Of a stretch of 64,000 nt of DNA, positions 1 through 15,900 are shown piece after piece. The stretch spans positions 15,880,501-15,944,500 of the forward strand of contig OY720097.1 of NCBI GenBank assembly GCA_963082875.1, in the 5' to 3' direction. Both the position numbers and the translations under genes were made by a program. The stretch's first letter is position 1; every line of letters starts with the position of its first letter. Source of the stretch: Corella eumyota. Lineage: Eukaryota > Chordata > Ascidiacea > Phlebobranchia > Corellidae. The notes under the pieces are model-generated. The model had not been told where the DNA came from. It did no database searches and saw nothing but the letters and a program-made list of their open reading frames with translations.

Positions 1-306
<306 letters not shown>

Positions 307-665
307 TTTTTTAGAAAAAAATTGACTATGTCGTCGTCCAAGTACTTGGTCGAACATAAAATATGTATATACAATAATCATTCCACTGATATAGACTATG
401 CTAATAAAAATATAGTTTTTGGACTCTAATCAGCATGTTAATTATTAGCGTTTAATTTATTAATTGTTAAAAAATTATAAAATTGTTGTGTTTATTTTAA
501 TTTTCCTGTTTTTACAATGTAAACTTAGATTCTTTTAGACTGTAACATGTATCTCTGTAATTTGGTTTTATATCGCCTTGAATTAAAAGCTTTAAATCCC
601 ATGTTATATAACTTCACTCTTTGCACTGAAATACTTTCTTAAAATTTTGATTTAATAACTGGTTT

Positions 666-671
666 AATAAA
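666..671 (+). terminator. Candidate poly(A) signal of calmodulin
   Basis: AATAAA, 360 bases after the calmodulin stop and 293 bases before the next start codon. Confidence 0.4.
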
Positions 672-941
672 CTGTAAAACATTTACACTTTTTTACATTT
701 CTTTACCAAAAACTATTTCAATTTTCAATTAAATTTGTTACAAACCTTACAAAATTAAACGGGATTTTAGAAACTTACATGCAATTTATAGTACTGTTTA
801 TATTTGTGCTTAATATAATTCTGTTTTTGAAAATACATAGTAGCCAGAGAGTAATCTCTGTTTTTAAAAACATGTGTAATCGCTTAGTTCTGTACTAATT
901 TTAGGTGGAAGAGTTAAGAATTCAATGTAACACATTACATT

Positions 942-951
942 TTCTGTATAG
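942..951 (+). promoter_or_regulatory. 3' splice site just upstream of ANAPC1 start (candidate trans-splice acceptor)
   Basis: Pyrimidine-rich run ending TTCTGTATAG at 951, only 12 bases before the ATG at 964. No partner 5' exon is evident, so it may accept a spliced leader as known in tunicates, or close a 5' UTR intron. Confidence 0.35.
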
Positions 952-963
952 TTTAAATCACAA

Positions 964-3900
964 ATGAGAACCATGATTGTGCCTTTAGGACCAAGAGAAT
1001 TTATTCCTTGTGGTCAACAAGCCTATTCTCAACACCCAGGTTAGCTTATTTTATTACAAAAAATTCCTAATATTTTTTTTAATGTTGAGGAGAAGTTAAC
1101 TAAAAAAATTATATCTTGAGTATTTGCGATATAAATGGTGCAAAATACATGCATTATTGCTAATAAGCTGTTTTGCAAAATGTTTTAAACCGACCTATTT
1201 TGTACTGTGAAAACCACTGATTTATAAATTACAATGGTGTCTAGGGGAGACTATTATTTCCCACAGGGAATATATAGAACAAGTTTAAAGATAAGCAGCT
1301 GGGAAAACATAGTCAATGATTTATATATAATTTATGTTTAGACCATTTGATTGCATAATTACAAGCAAATATTTTAATTAAGGCGGGACAATGTCATGCT
1401 AAACTAAAAAAAAAATATGTTATTAAATTTACATTACATGACTTTTAACTTACAAAATAATGAACAAAATCCAAATTTTTTAAGCTAATAAATCGCCCAT
1501 TCAAATTTAATTTTAATATACAAAGAGTTTTTGATTTACATGGTTCAACTGAATTGCAATTAAGTTTGCAGACTAGTCATATTGATTATTCTCAAACAAT
1601 AATCTTTAGTGCTTTGTTTTAAATCTTATTTTGTGTTGTTTCCGTAATTATGTGAACTACTTTGTTTTATTAAAAGAAAATGTTTCTTATTATAGGTTTT
1701 CTTTGTCTGTATATACGAGATTCACAAAAGTTAGAAAATTCACAAAACAGTCTTCTTGGTACTTTTAGTCAAGTTACTTTGGAAGATAAACCTAAGGTAT
1801 CGTATGCAAATAATGATTTAAAAGTTATAATAAAGCTTAATATTTATTGTTGATAAACCACTCGTTTTAAGTAAACTACTAGTTTCATGCACTAATATAC
1901 ATGCACAAATCTAGATTTTTTTTAATGTTGAAACTTTTGTTTTAGATTTTTGCCAATTCATATCCTTTGATTTTTGTTTAACCCAAAATTTTTTTTTGTT
2001 TAACGCATGTATACTTAATAATCTAACTTTTTACTGTAATTGTTGTTGGCTAGGTGGAAGACTCGTGGATAATGAGACTAAAGAATGGAATAGAAGAGGA
2101 ATTATATGTGGCTGGACACACTGTGATCTGGAGTCGAGGTAACACTGTTCTCAAAACCTACACTGTGGATACTTTAATTAAACAGGTTAGTACTATTTTT
2201 TTTACTTAATGCTGAAGTGCATATACAATATTGAAGTCTCATTCTATATTTTACTGCATTACCTAGGTCAGATTTTTTTACTAAAAATTTATTTTTTTAT
2301 TGATTTATTTCTTATTCAGGTAGTCTGGTGTGAATTTAACATTAATGGTGAAGATCCCCATCAGTTTGATCTTCCGAACACCACTGAACATCCGAGTATT
2401 GAGGGTGTTGCTATTGTGGCTGATGGCACAGTTCATGTTTTTACAGAAGAGGGTGACAATCATGACACGGCACTACCTTTTAAAGTAAAACATAATTTAA
2501 CATAAGATAAATGGTTGCTGATTACTTAAAGTTTTAACGAAACTAAATAATATGCTATTATTATATAAGAAAAATTTTATTCTGTTAAATGGTGTAACAA
2601 AGAATATTTAAAGATAATTATTTTTTAAATATTGTTTCTTTCACCTTATAAAATGTGAAAACTACGTTTTAGCAATAGCATATAAGCTTGTTATTACATA
2701 CAGGCTATCTTGTATACTAGGTTAAGGACACTTGGAACTTCAAGTATGGATTGTTGTTCGAAAGAAACAGAGCTTCGATGAAAAGTTACAGCTCAAACAG
2801 TCAAGGAGGTATTCCTGAAAACGATCTGACCACAATATTTTGTTTGCAACATCCTCTAAGAGAATTTTCGCCGATCATCACAAAAATGCAAGGCAAGCTA
2901 TAAAAGCGTCATTAGCATTTAAGTTTTTTGTTTTTATAATATGTATTCATAATACCCACACAATTATTCTGCAAAGTGAATTAAACACATTTTTAAGTGC
3001 TTTCGATTAGAACAAACAAACTTTATTTGCTTAACTGATAAAAAATAAATTTTGGTTGATTTTGTTTGTTGGTAACTATGGTAATATACAAATGGTATAT
3101 ACTTAACTGATTTCTGTACATGACAACTTGTTTATTTAAAGTTGTAATTACACTTTTATGCAAACTAATATTCTCATAGTAACAGGTTTGTTTAGTATAC
3201 AAAAAGTATACAAAAACATAACAAGGTTCTTAAAAACACCGGGTTTTATTTTTTTACCAAAATAAAAAAAGTTAAACCAAAATTGTCTTTTTTAATTCAA
3301 AAATTTAATTAACCATGAGATTTAAATTTTATATGTAACAAAAAAATTTTTAAAATTATATTTGTTTTTAGGTTGTGTTCGATACATGAACAAGACACAT
3401 GAAAGTATTGTATTTTGTGAAGATGACTTCATCATGACATGTGATGAACATCAAGGTTTACACACTGTGTGGAGGGCCAGAAGAGTTTCTTCTGATGACA
3501 TCAATGTTCTACAATCATCAAGAACAAACCAACAAACCCACAATCAAGTAAATGTTGGAAATTTGTATAAATAAAATTGCAGTATACTAAGCAATTTTGT
3601 TATAAGATTAAATGGATAATCTTTTGGGCAAACTAGTAAAACTTTGACACTTGCTCAGTTAAACAACAAAATTTTGTGTTTGTATACATTACAAAAATAG
3701 CTGTGGAAAGTTTGATTAAACCAATAAGGCTATAAGATTCAATTCCTGGCATAAATCCTAATTTAATTTGATTTTATGTGGATAAGGCCTGATTTTAAAA
3801 AACATTTTAAAATAACTTTTAACTGGAACTTATTTTCAGATAAACTCCAGTCTTTGTCACATCTCAATGTCAAGTTCAGGGATTTCTCCCTACAGGGGAA

Positions 3901-6900
3901 GTTATCGGGGTTCACCTGGGTACCAGAGTAATCAATACACAAGCAACAGTAACCTGATACCACCTGGTCTTACAAAAACTCCCAGAAATCCATCTCTGCA
4001 GCATTTCTCTCATACACCTCATTCCAGTAAAGCATTCTCTCCTAGTACTGGCTCAATGTTGTTTCAGAGGTGAGCAAAATTTTGTTTTAAAACTTGTTTT
4101 AAATATTGACAAGCCTTAACTATTTTTTAAATCATGTTTTATGTTAAAGGGTATTTGTATACTTCATTTAATTTTGAATAAGATAAATTTAATTTAGAAA
4201 TAGTATATACTTAATAATTTGTAAAGTATTTATTTTAGTTATTGATATTAAGCTTAGGTGATTTAAAATTTATAAAGCATTTTAGATTTTATCCCCTTTT
4301 CTTAAAAAGGTTGAAAAAATATTTTGTATGCAATATTCATTTCATTACAAATGCATTAATATAAATTGAAGCTAATCTTATATTAATCTAGACAAAATGT
4401 CAACCATTGTATCACTCTTGCAATTAAAATACTGATTCTCAGTTGACAATTCTCTGATTAACCTTTTGTCAATTCAACAATGTGTTTAAACCTTTGACAG
4501 TTTTCAGGTCAAATCAATTATTTATGACAGGGGGCCTTATTGCTTAATTATTCATGTCCTTCTGCTTTTTAAAATATTGAATATTTTAATTATTGATAGA
4601 TTTTTTGACCAAGGTATGAAGAATACCGTGCTTAAGAATATTAAATGTAAATTCATTTCAATGTAACAGAATTGTCAGATTTGATTACTTACATCAGGCA
4701 AAAAATTATTTGCAGTTTTATTCAAATCAAGTGTGTTGAGTTTTGTTTTAAATTTAAAAGAGGAATTTTCTGTTTTATTGATTTTAATTAAAGCATACAA
4801 TTTTATATTAATTTAATTTCTTTATAATCAGTTTTATTTTTAATATCAATACAGTTTTTATAATTGAAAATGATTTTGATTCTATATAAAATGTACCCCA
4901 TTTTTTTATACATTAGCTTAAATCTTGTAGGAGTTTATCGATTTTTCATATTTTGTAGCCATACTTTTTCACCATTGCGACACTCACCTCATATAACAAG
5001 ATCACCATGCACTCCAGTATCACATGAGTCCTTGTGTCTAAACTACAGTGTTCATGAGACTGCTGAACCACTCAGACCAGAGTTATGTTTTGATCATATG
5101 TGGACTGAACCTTTAAACAGCACAAGAGAAGGATTGAGTGTTGGTTGGTATTAGTTTTTTGTTAATTATAGTCCGTTTTAAAAAAAAAATTTATATGGTT
5201 CAGTTGACTTAATCATTTTTTTAAATTTTTTTATATAAAAGCTTTATAGCAAAAATGGTTTAATGCTTTTGTTTATTTAATAAGGTTTATTATTTATTCA
5301 CTTACACACCTGTGCTATGTATTGTGCACAATCAGTATATTGGTCCTTTAAGTTATACCTGTATTATTAATATATAAACATATTTTTACAATATCACTAT
5401 AGTGATTTAATAATAGTTACCAAGCTACTTTATATTTTGTTGGAAAATAGTGTTTGTATTCTATTAAGAAAGGGGTTATTTAAACAATGAGAGTTCTCTA
5501 TTTTTTATAACTGATTAAAAATTGTTTTACTTTTAGGTCGAGCTGGCAAAGTTTTTCGAACAAAAGATTTGTGTGGACAAACTTATCTTGTTTACCACTT
5601 GGACAACTTATTACAACTTAGATTGGTTAGATACACACAGAGCAACGATAAAACTCATCTTATATTTGGTGCTGTAACTTGCTTGCAAGCCAAAGATGCT
5701 GTGCCCCTCATTGTAAGTAAAAAAAATTCCTTTATATTATGTAATTAAATTTAGCCAATCATTTAAGACAGGGTTTACATTAATTTTTATTTTTTTTTAA
5801 TAATTTTAGTTTTTTGGTGAACATATTTTTAAAAAAGTATGTTAAACACACGATCCCACATACTAATTTATTGTTTTTTTTAAATTGTTTAATTTAGTAA
5901 ATAATTTTATGTACACAGGATCAGAATATGTTAGCAGTATTGGATCTCTCAGGTTCTGTAACTCTTTATAGTGGATTTACAAAGGTCAGTTTTATTTAAC
6001 TGCCATAAAAGTTGTTTACTTTCAAATTGTTCTATTTATTTTAGTACACTAGCTTGAGATTTGATCATTTTTTTGATTGCCACTTAAAGTCAATATTTTG
6101 TTTCATATTTTATATTTATTTCTTGCAATAGAACCATCTTCAAGTTAATGATAAAGCAATATATTATGTCAATTATATAAAAATAACCAAAGTTAATTAC
6201 GTCTGGAACTTAAAAATAAAGTTACACTATATTAAGACTAGGCTGTTGACCTTTTTTTTACTTCATTTAATAAAAAAAATGATTTGGTATTCAAATTTTA
6301 AATTAGTAAAATTCTTGTTTTTTTAATCACTTTTATGTTAATTTTAGGTTGTAAAAATGCATGTGAGTGGAATTCCGATGAATTCTTTAAGTTTGTCTCA
6401 TGGCTTACGTAACACCAACTCTGTACCCAATACCCCTCAACCTATCAGCACCCCTGCTCACCCGAGTCGACCTACTAGTGTGATGGGAAATTTAGAAGAG
6501 GTAAATATATTCCTGCTAGTTTTTGATTCGATTTTAAAAGTGATACTGGGTTTGATTATTTGCAAAATTTTGTGTTTTATAAGTATTTAATCATACAATT
6601 CTAACAAACTTTTGGTATATTTTATTGTTTAACTATTTAGTTGTTTAAAGGGTAGCCTGCTAGTCAACACCATAATTACTTTAATGAAATCCAAATTAAA
6701 AAAACACACTAATATATTTAGGTTAGTTTACTCTCTCCTGTCCAAGAGCTGACATATAGTGGGGATGACATCGGCATTTTAACTGGTGATGAGTTTGCAT
6801 TTTCAACTGCCGGGATGACATCAAAATTGAACAAGTTACCGCATGTTGTTGGATCGACAATTATAATGGAACTTACCAGTGGGGGACATTACAAGGTTGA

Positions 6901-9900
6901 TGTTCCGCCTCTCTGCTCTTCAAAATTAGGTTTGTGAAAGCCTATTTTAATTTATACACTTTCACTATTAAAAAATATATACTTTTTGTTTAAATTTCTT
7001 TTTTACAAATTTTTTGAAATTTTGATTAGTAAAAACTTGCCTGCAAGCTTTACAATACATGCTACCCACCGACACTTACCTCTCTTATGCCACCAAGTGG
7101 TACAGCACGAGACATGCTCCTGGAGCATTAAATGGATGTCGATCAGAATGGAACTTGTTTGTGGATTGTTTGTTAGACTACCTGGGGTATTCCCCAGCTC
7201 GGAGAACTGTGAATTTAATGCACACAGGTGCAGAGGGTGACTCGCTTATGGAGGTTTGTTAGATTATTTTTTTAGCTCATGTGCACTTCGATATTTTAAT
7301 TTAATTTTTTTTTATTAGATTATGTGCATTTTATTTTTTTAAAATTAATTTCTCGTTTTTTGTTAGTTTGATGTTTCTGCCTCACCTGTGGTTGCTGCCA
7401 AGAAATCCAAACCAATGCAAGATACTACATCATCACAGGTTTGGCTTATTAAAAAAAAACTTTATCTTGGATAAGAAAACAACAGCTTAAATATGTATAA
7501 TAATTTAATATTAACTGGTAATTGCAATAGGATTGGGATTATCTTGTTTCGAAGAAATCAAATGTGAACGATCAAATGGATTCTTCTGATGATACAAAAG
7601 AGGGAGGTGATCAAATGGATATACTCACCAGTGATTTTATCATGCCACAACTTCAACTTTTTGTTAGTACAAAATTTTTTATGATTTTTTTGTTTGGTAA
7701 ATCACAAAAAAATTTTTTTTTAATTTAGAGCACCTCATATCGGCGTCGAAGTGTTGATTCCTCATTGGCTGGAGACACCAGCCATGCAGCCAATCAAATG
7801 CTAGTTTGTGTTTTTTCAGCTCTTCACTTGGTTTATGAGGTAAAAAAAATTAATAATGTGATATTTTAAATGTATTGTAAAAATGTGATTTGTTTATTAT
7901 ATAGTTAAATAAAAGCATAACAAAATATATTTATTAATTATTCTAATATTTTTGCTCTTTTTATTTCAAATTTACCAATTTCTTATTAAAATTTATTTTT
8001 TGTAGGACCAAAAGTTGTCTACTCTTACTTGGAGTAACATTGAATTAATGTCACCTTTGTTGTTTCGGATCGCCACCAAACTTAATTTTAACAAATTTCT
8101 TTATAATTATTCTTTGGATAATCCAGTGTTGCTTAAAAAATATTTGTCACAGAAATTTCAAGACCAAATCAGTAGCTTTGATGAAGGTAATTCTACTAAA
8201 GTGAATATTTAAAAAAAAATTAAATGCTATTAGTTTAATATACTCGTTGACTGGTTCGTTAAAAGTTGCAACGTGTAAAAGAGCATCACAAACAGCATTT
8301 TTTTAACTTTAAGGTCCTTCAAATTAGACATACTTATAATTTCTCCATTAAGCTTTATTATATACAGATATCTAGGTTATTTTGAAATGTTTTTAAACAG
8401 ATTTTTTGTTTTTGCAGAAGCCAGCAACAAAATGATGGGTTGTTTTTCTGAAACTTTTTCTCCCTCGATATTTAGCAACTTATGTGAAATAATGAAAAAA
8501 GGAAAATGTGAAAATCCATTTCCTTACATTCCTGGTGTGACTTTAAAAACTGAAAGAATATTTAAAGTATGAAAAATCTAATTTAAAAAAATAATTTTAT
8601 TTTTTCTGTTGAAATTGTACGCAATTGACATGATAAATTATGATGTATTACTTTATATCCTTTTCAAGCATATCAATTTTTTTTTTCAAATTGTGTTTTA
8701 AAAATTTTTAAATTTACCATTATATTTTCAATAACATTGAAAATTTTACAATTTGTATTACGTAATCTTATACATTTTAACAGATTTATGACTTTTTATT
8801 TAATGATTCAACAACTCCATCCACCATCAAATTTCCACCATTAATCAAAACTGCTTTCAAGTAAGACTTTTTAAAATAAATAATTATAAAAAATAAATAA
8901 AGAATGAATTTTAAAATATTGAAATAACATATAACCAAGTAGGACACTAATTAGTTCATCTACCAGCTACATAAAATTAAAATTCTGTTTCTAATTTTAA
9001 AATATTTTGTTTTTAAATATCTTTTTTTTTTTTTTTTGCTGTGTTTCTTTAACTGGTGTTTCTTTAAAGTAATTTTTGATTTTTGCAGTGTTTCTTTAAC
9101 TGGTGATGATGATATTAAGACCTCAAAAGAAGTTAATATTTGTGGAAACACCCAGGAAGGAAAGATGTTGTCGTATATGGTGTCGGTTGGAATTGACTCG
9201 GACGATTTAATGACATGGCCACAGGGTGTCTCCCTTCCTGTACAACATGCTCTACAAAAATGTTCAGAAAATCCTGATCTTAATTTACCTGTTGAAGCTT
9301 TAAAATTGCTGGGTAAGTTTTTATACAAAAACATTAAAAATTTCTATTTTTATAAAAGTTAAAGAATATAAATATTAATATTTTTAGCATGCTTTACCTA
9401 GCAATGGTAATTTTTTAACATTTTAAAATATTATGTTTACGATAGGTCGAAGTGATCTTGTATCTCAGATGTCGGATAATGCTGGGGATTGGAAAGATGC
9501 TTCTTTGAGTCCAAGTACTGACCCTATGAGGTGATAGCATTGTTTAAATATATTTATGAGAAAAAAACTTTTAATGCTGGTTACGTTTATTGCCATTTAT
9601 TTCTGCTGAATAATAGACATTTTAAAACTAAAATAGGTTCATAAAAATGAAGGTAAAGTTTTAGGTAAGAATATATAAGAATAATTTTAAGTTTATTAAA
9701 TTAGAAATTGAATTTGTAACTTTTAGGTACGTATGGTCAGACATGAACAATCGTCAGAACGAAAAAGAAAGTGAATTTCTGTCGGCACTTGAGGATGATG
9801 ACGATAAACCAAGTAATGGAGATAAAAAGAAAAAAGATTCACTTGACGATAATGTCACAAGGTTCTTAATTTATATTCCAAGTTTTTAAATAATATTAAA

Positions 9901-12900
9901 AATATGATCACTAAAGTTTATTTTTTTAGTACATTTGCATGATAGAGGTTTTTATGTAAAATTTAATAAGATAAAAAAAAAGTTATTTTAAAAATGCTAA
10001 CTGCAAAGTTGGAAAAAAGTTTAAATTGTTATAATTAGCCCCCTGTAAATTGGTGTAATACCAAACTTTGTAATTGTTGAAAACTTTGTTAAAAGGCTGA
10101 TGTTTCCAAATGACCACAGAATTGCTGATGCTCATAATTTATTAAAATCCAATCAACCTTGTAAAATACATCTTACTCAATTAGCCGGTGTGGAGTAAGT
10201 AAAAACTTCAAAAAATTTGACATAATTGTTAGGTTACCCATTAGCATAAATAAGAATACTCTTTTTTTTAAATCAGTACAAACACTAATATCTGTTTTAA
10301 ACAAATAAAAAATAAATTTTTTTTTCTGATTTAAATTTAGTGACAAGGAATTTTTGGAACAAAAACAAGCTCGTTTAATGCAACTACTCAATAGAAACAT
10401 GGCGTTAAGTGTTGGCAGGGGAATGCTTTTGTATAGGTAGAAAATATCTTAAGAATACAAAATATCAATTTTTTCATTAAAACTTTGCTGACTTTATCTG
10501 ATCAAAAATCAAGTTTATGTTACTAATAAGTTAAATGTAATTAAGATTTCATGATTAATTTTAAGATGTTAAGTAGAAGGCCAGTTAATAATCTCCGTGA
10601 ATTGTATAATATTTCGTTTAATTTTTAGGACTCAGTCTTCATCTTCAGTTGAAGCCTTAAATGTTGAAGATCTTAATCTCACTGGGAAAGATTCAAGGTA
10701 AATTCAATAATTTCACTTATCGCTTACTTCTTATATTTAATTTTGTAATTTAAAAAATATAAAACTTGTATTTTTCAGCAATTCCACCATAACTTTAACA
10801 AACAGTAGTGTTGAGTTTCCAGTGGAAATGGCAGATTGGCCTTTATTTCATAATGGAGTGGCTGCTGGCCTTTCTGTACAACCTAATCGCGTAAGTAACC
10901 AAAAGGATTTTTGTATTTTTTGTAATATATACTTAGACCAATTTGTTTTGTGGCTTTAGAATTCTAAATTTATTAATACTTATTTTGCATACTAATTGAA
11001 TTTTTATTATGAATTCAAGAAATAAAAGACTTCATGATTTTTAGGACAATCCATCTTGGATCCACATGTACCAGGCTTCTACTGAAATAACTTCACCTGA
11101 TGAATTTGTGGAACCTACTTTTGAACATGCTGGTTGGTTTTGCGATATTGAATCTTTATAGAAAAATATTAAACGCTGTTTCAAGAACTTATATTTATAG
11201 TTGAGAGTCATGTCACATTTTTATTTTTTAAATCTACTTTGTTTTTAAACTACTGTTGTTTTTTCTAACATTTTAGGCGCATTATTGGGTTTGGGATTGA
11301 ACCACCACTTGAAAGAACTCCAAACTTTAAATGTTCACAATTATCTTCAAAAATCCCATGAAATGACAACTATTGGTCTACTGTTGGGGCTTGCCTGTGA
11401 CAAGTAAGATTAATTCAGCATAACCTTTTAAATTGATTGTTGTTATTATTGCTTTAAACAAATAACTTAAAATAATACTTTGGCTTTTTAAAAAATAGTT
11501 TTTTTTGTTCACATATTTAAATTTTCCATGATTAATAAATAAATTTACATTTATCAAAATCTCATGCAGATGTGGAAGTTGTGATTTATCTACAATGCGA
11601 GTTTTAAGTGTTCACATAAGTGCATTATTACCTTCATCTTGCACTCAACTTGATATACCTTACCCTATACAAACTGCTGCAGTGATGGCAGTCGGGTTCT
11701 TGTATCTCGGTTCATCACAGAGGCTGGTGGCTGAAGTCATGCTAAAAGAAATTGGTAGGATTTAGAATTTTTTTAAGCTTTTCAATGTGTTTTAACAAAC
11801 CTTTGTAAAAATATGTTGTATATGTATATATTTATTGCATAACTTGATATATTCTTTTTTGTTTATGAAATTAGAAGATTTTTATTTATTTATTAACAAA
11901 TGCAAAATCTAAATAACTTCAATGTGTAAAAACTTTAATAACTACTAGGACCAACATTTTGATAATCTCTTATTTAAGATCGATCACCCAGCTCAGAACT
12001 TGAGGGAATGACAGACAGGGAATCTTACGCATTATGTGCTGGTTTCTCTCTTGGAATGGTTACTCTCGGTCAAGGTGATCATTTATTTGAGCTTCAAGAT
12101 TTAAACATGGCAGATCAGTTGTATCATTATATGACCGGGATGAGAAAAAGGCCAACTTTGTCAATACCGTAAGAGTTTGTCTTAAGAAAAAATACTAAAA
12201 ATATTTTTTGTTAAAATCTAAGGTATTTTAAAAGACATTTTTTAACTTTTAAAATAAATACCTAAAAAATCCTTTAAAAAATTTACCTTTTTAGTACCAA
12301 TAGTGAACATTACAACCCAGGAACTCACTCGAGTCAAATTTTAGAAGGAGATCGAGCAAATACTGAGGTCACTGGACCAGGTTCAACTATGGCACTTGTT
12401 CTCATGTTTCTAAAAACTAACAACAAGTAAGTTTTAATAAATTAATTTTTTTTTAAACCATTTTTTGAAGGTTTGAAAACAGCTTAAATACTTTCTTTTT
12501 TCTTTAATTGTAAAATAATTCTAGTAAAATCTAATTTAATGTATAAAATCTTGGGTATGTTGTGTATTTAAAGGTTACTTTGCAAGACAAAAATCTCTAA
12601 ATTTTTCCTTTAGTGCTGTAGCAGACTGGTTTATATCACCTGATACCTTGTCCTTATTAGAAACCATCAGACCACAACATTTACTTCTTAGAACTATGAC
12701 CAGAGCTCTTATATTATGGGATAAAATGATCCCCTCTGTAGATTGGGTGAGACAGTTTTTTTGTTAAAACGTTTAAGTCATACAATTAAAATACTTCTTT
12801 AAAATTTATCAAACTGTAAAATGATTTTGTAAACTATATTTAAATTTGTGTTTCTGTTGTTAACATTGTTAAAATAAGATTTAATTAAATGTTGTTTTGT

Positions 12901-15900
12901 TTATGATAGGTTGAGAGTCACATACCCCATGTTATTCAAGGTCATTTAAACAACACAGAAGGTCAACGACCACAGATTATAGGTGATGAAGAGGTCGACG
13001 ATCACACGGTGCTGCAATGTCATGCTTCAATTATTACTGGAGCATGTCTTGCTCTTGGACTTAAGTAAAAAAAAAATTTTGTTTCTTGTTAAATACTTTT
13101 GATAAAAAGATATAAACAAAAAATTAAGAATTTAATAAATTTAAGCTTGTAATTTTTTTTGCAAAGGTTTGCAGGCTCACAAGAGAAAACTGCATTTGAC
13201 ACAATTCTTCATTTCTTTAACTTTTTTCTGTCACTATGGAAACAACCCGGTGCTAATTTACCAACACACCCGCTTGAAGTAAATATACTAAACTTACTTT
13301 TAACACTTTAAATGTTCTTGTTATTAAATGTTATCTGAATTTTTTAGGTAATTGGTCATCGATTGTTTGAAACTTGCTTGTGTTCCTGTCTTATATCACT
13401 TTGCATGGTTGTTTCTGGTAGTGGAAATCTACAAGCTCTTCAGGTTAGCTATCTTGTTGTAATTATCTTTTTAATGTGATTTAAAAATAAATTTGATCAT
13501 GTAAAGGCATTGTATAGTTGTACAAAGTCGTTAATATATATATTCTTAATATAGTTATGTAGATACCTACACTGTGCTACTGAAAATGATGTTAATTATG
13601 GAATGCAAATGGCAGCGCATATGGCTCTGGGGTTTTTATTTTTGGGTGGTTGTAGGTAAGAATTGTTGTTAAATTTTAGCTTTCTTAAATTTTTAAAAGA
13701 AATGAAACGAAAAAAATTGATTCTTATTGATTACTATGTTTCTGTATTAGATACACACTGAGTACCTCCAATAAAGCGATAGCCTCCCTTCTTGTAGCAA
13801 TATATCCACGTTTCCCTGTTAAATCAACTGATAATAGATATCACTTGCAGGTATATAAACTATACTTTCCACAGGAATAAAATAAGATAGTTTTATGTTT
13901 TGCCTATTACTGTATTAAAGATTTTTACATGTATATATTTTTGCAAATTTTTTTGAAATTTTAAATAAGGTAATCAAAGTATCAAAAATAAAAATAATAA
14001 GTAAATCCTTAAAATCACAGGCATTAAGACATATGTATGTGATGGCCACTGACAAAAGGTTAATGGTTCCAATTGATGTAACCACACAACGACCATGTTA
14101 TGCCAGAATAACACTTGAATATCTTCCCTCTTTTGCTTGTTCTTCCACAACTAAAGTGTCAATGATAGCTCCTTGTGTTTTACCTGAGACATGCTTTTTA
14201 AGTTGTGTAAGTATTTTTGAAAATAATTTTTTTAATACTAAAATTTTTAATTTAATTTTCTTCTAAATGAATATTATAGTTTAATATATTTTGTAGCAAA
14301 ATTAAAAAATATTTAATAAGTTTATTAATATTTGATTTTTAATGTGTTGTGAAATTTTTTTTAAATTTAGATTTATATTTACATAGAATTGGATATTTTT
14401 TATAAATGTGTCTAAAAATTTTTTTAATTTTGTCAAAAATATAGATATCAGTGGATGACAAAAGACATCTTCCAATGTCAATAAATGTTGCAAAACAAAG
14501 TGAAAAACTTCAGCATATAATTAACAATGGGTTGTATGTTCAACTTAAACCGGGCTGTCTACCTTACATACAAGATCCAAAAGTAAATTGTGTTTTAAAA
14601 AAAAATATTTTTTTTTAATTAAGTTGTACAAAAAATGTTCCGTTTTTTTTTCAAGTTGAAATTTTAACTTTATATAAACGTTTAGTTTTCTTCTTTTTTT
14701 TTAAAGAATTAACTTAAAATTTTTAGGGACATTGCAGTATTTTTAGCCAAAAAAGATCTTTATTAAACAAAATGCAAACTGGTTTGTACACTGAAGAAAA
14801 TTTAGCCAATACACTAAGTGAAATATGTAAAACTAATGAAGGTAATTTAAGTAATTTTTAATTAGTAATGTAACCAAAAATGCTGTTAAATATTTTTAAT
14901 GTAAAAATAAATGTTTTTTTTATGATTAAATAAATATTTAATTTTTTTTAAATCAATACCAAATAAAGTGTATTAAATATGGGGTAAAGGTGTTGTGTGG
15001 TATCAATAACATCTAACTATACACAAAAATGATTCATAAATTAATAGATATTCTGAAATTAAACATATGCTAACAATTCATGATATCATTACTCATATGT
15101 CATAAAATTGTTTTGTAATTGTAATCAATTTGTCATTTTGTTTTAATGATATTACTACTATAAGTGACATAATAAAATAGTACAGTGCCTAATGACTATT
15201 TAAAATATTTTAATATTGGTAGTAAATATCAATAAATCATTACTAGAAGAATGCAAAATTTATATTTAACCTTATCTATTTCTAAACATTACAGAACAAA
15301 AAAACACATTACCTCGATTGATTTTACTATTAGATGATAGAGAAAACTTTGGAAAAACATTTTTCATCTATCTTAGTTTGTTGCAGGTATAAATTGCACA
15401 TATTTATATAACAATACTATTTTTAAATATTTGCACTTACTTAGTTAGCTTATATATATATAATAAATATGATCTTCACACTTTTTCTAGATTTGTTCGA
15501 ATTTTGACGAAAAAATGGTTTGTCCTGAATCTTTAGCAATTTGGCAAATTCGACTAACAACCAGCTTCTTTTCGAGAGAAAATAAAACTGTTTTGGCCGA
15601 TAAGTTGGTACAGACAATGACATCAAAACTTGACAATTTTTTCGAGAATTTTAGTTGTGGTAAGACTGGTCTAATATAGCAACAGAAACCTTACAATTTT
15701 TTATTTAATTTGTCTGCATTTCTTTGGACAAGATTTAATAGCTTTTTTTTTAAATTTAACTTATAGAGGGGTTGTTATTTTAGAGACCTTAGACCTTAGA
15801 TAATATTTTAATTAATGATTAATATATGGTATATGCAGAACATACAATATTATTATTTTTAGAACACAAAACTCTGTTGCAATCAGTTTTGGCTTTCAAA

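Larger units (their letters stand above)
307..963 (+). other. Calmodulin 3' UTR and spacer to ANAPC1
   Basis: AT-rich sequence with no open frame of note. The first part is presumably calmodulin 3' UTR, with an AATAAA at 666-671 as a plausible poly(A) signal. The end holds the short ANAPC1 leader. Confidence 0.6.
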
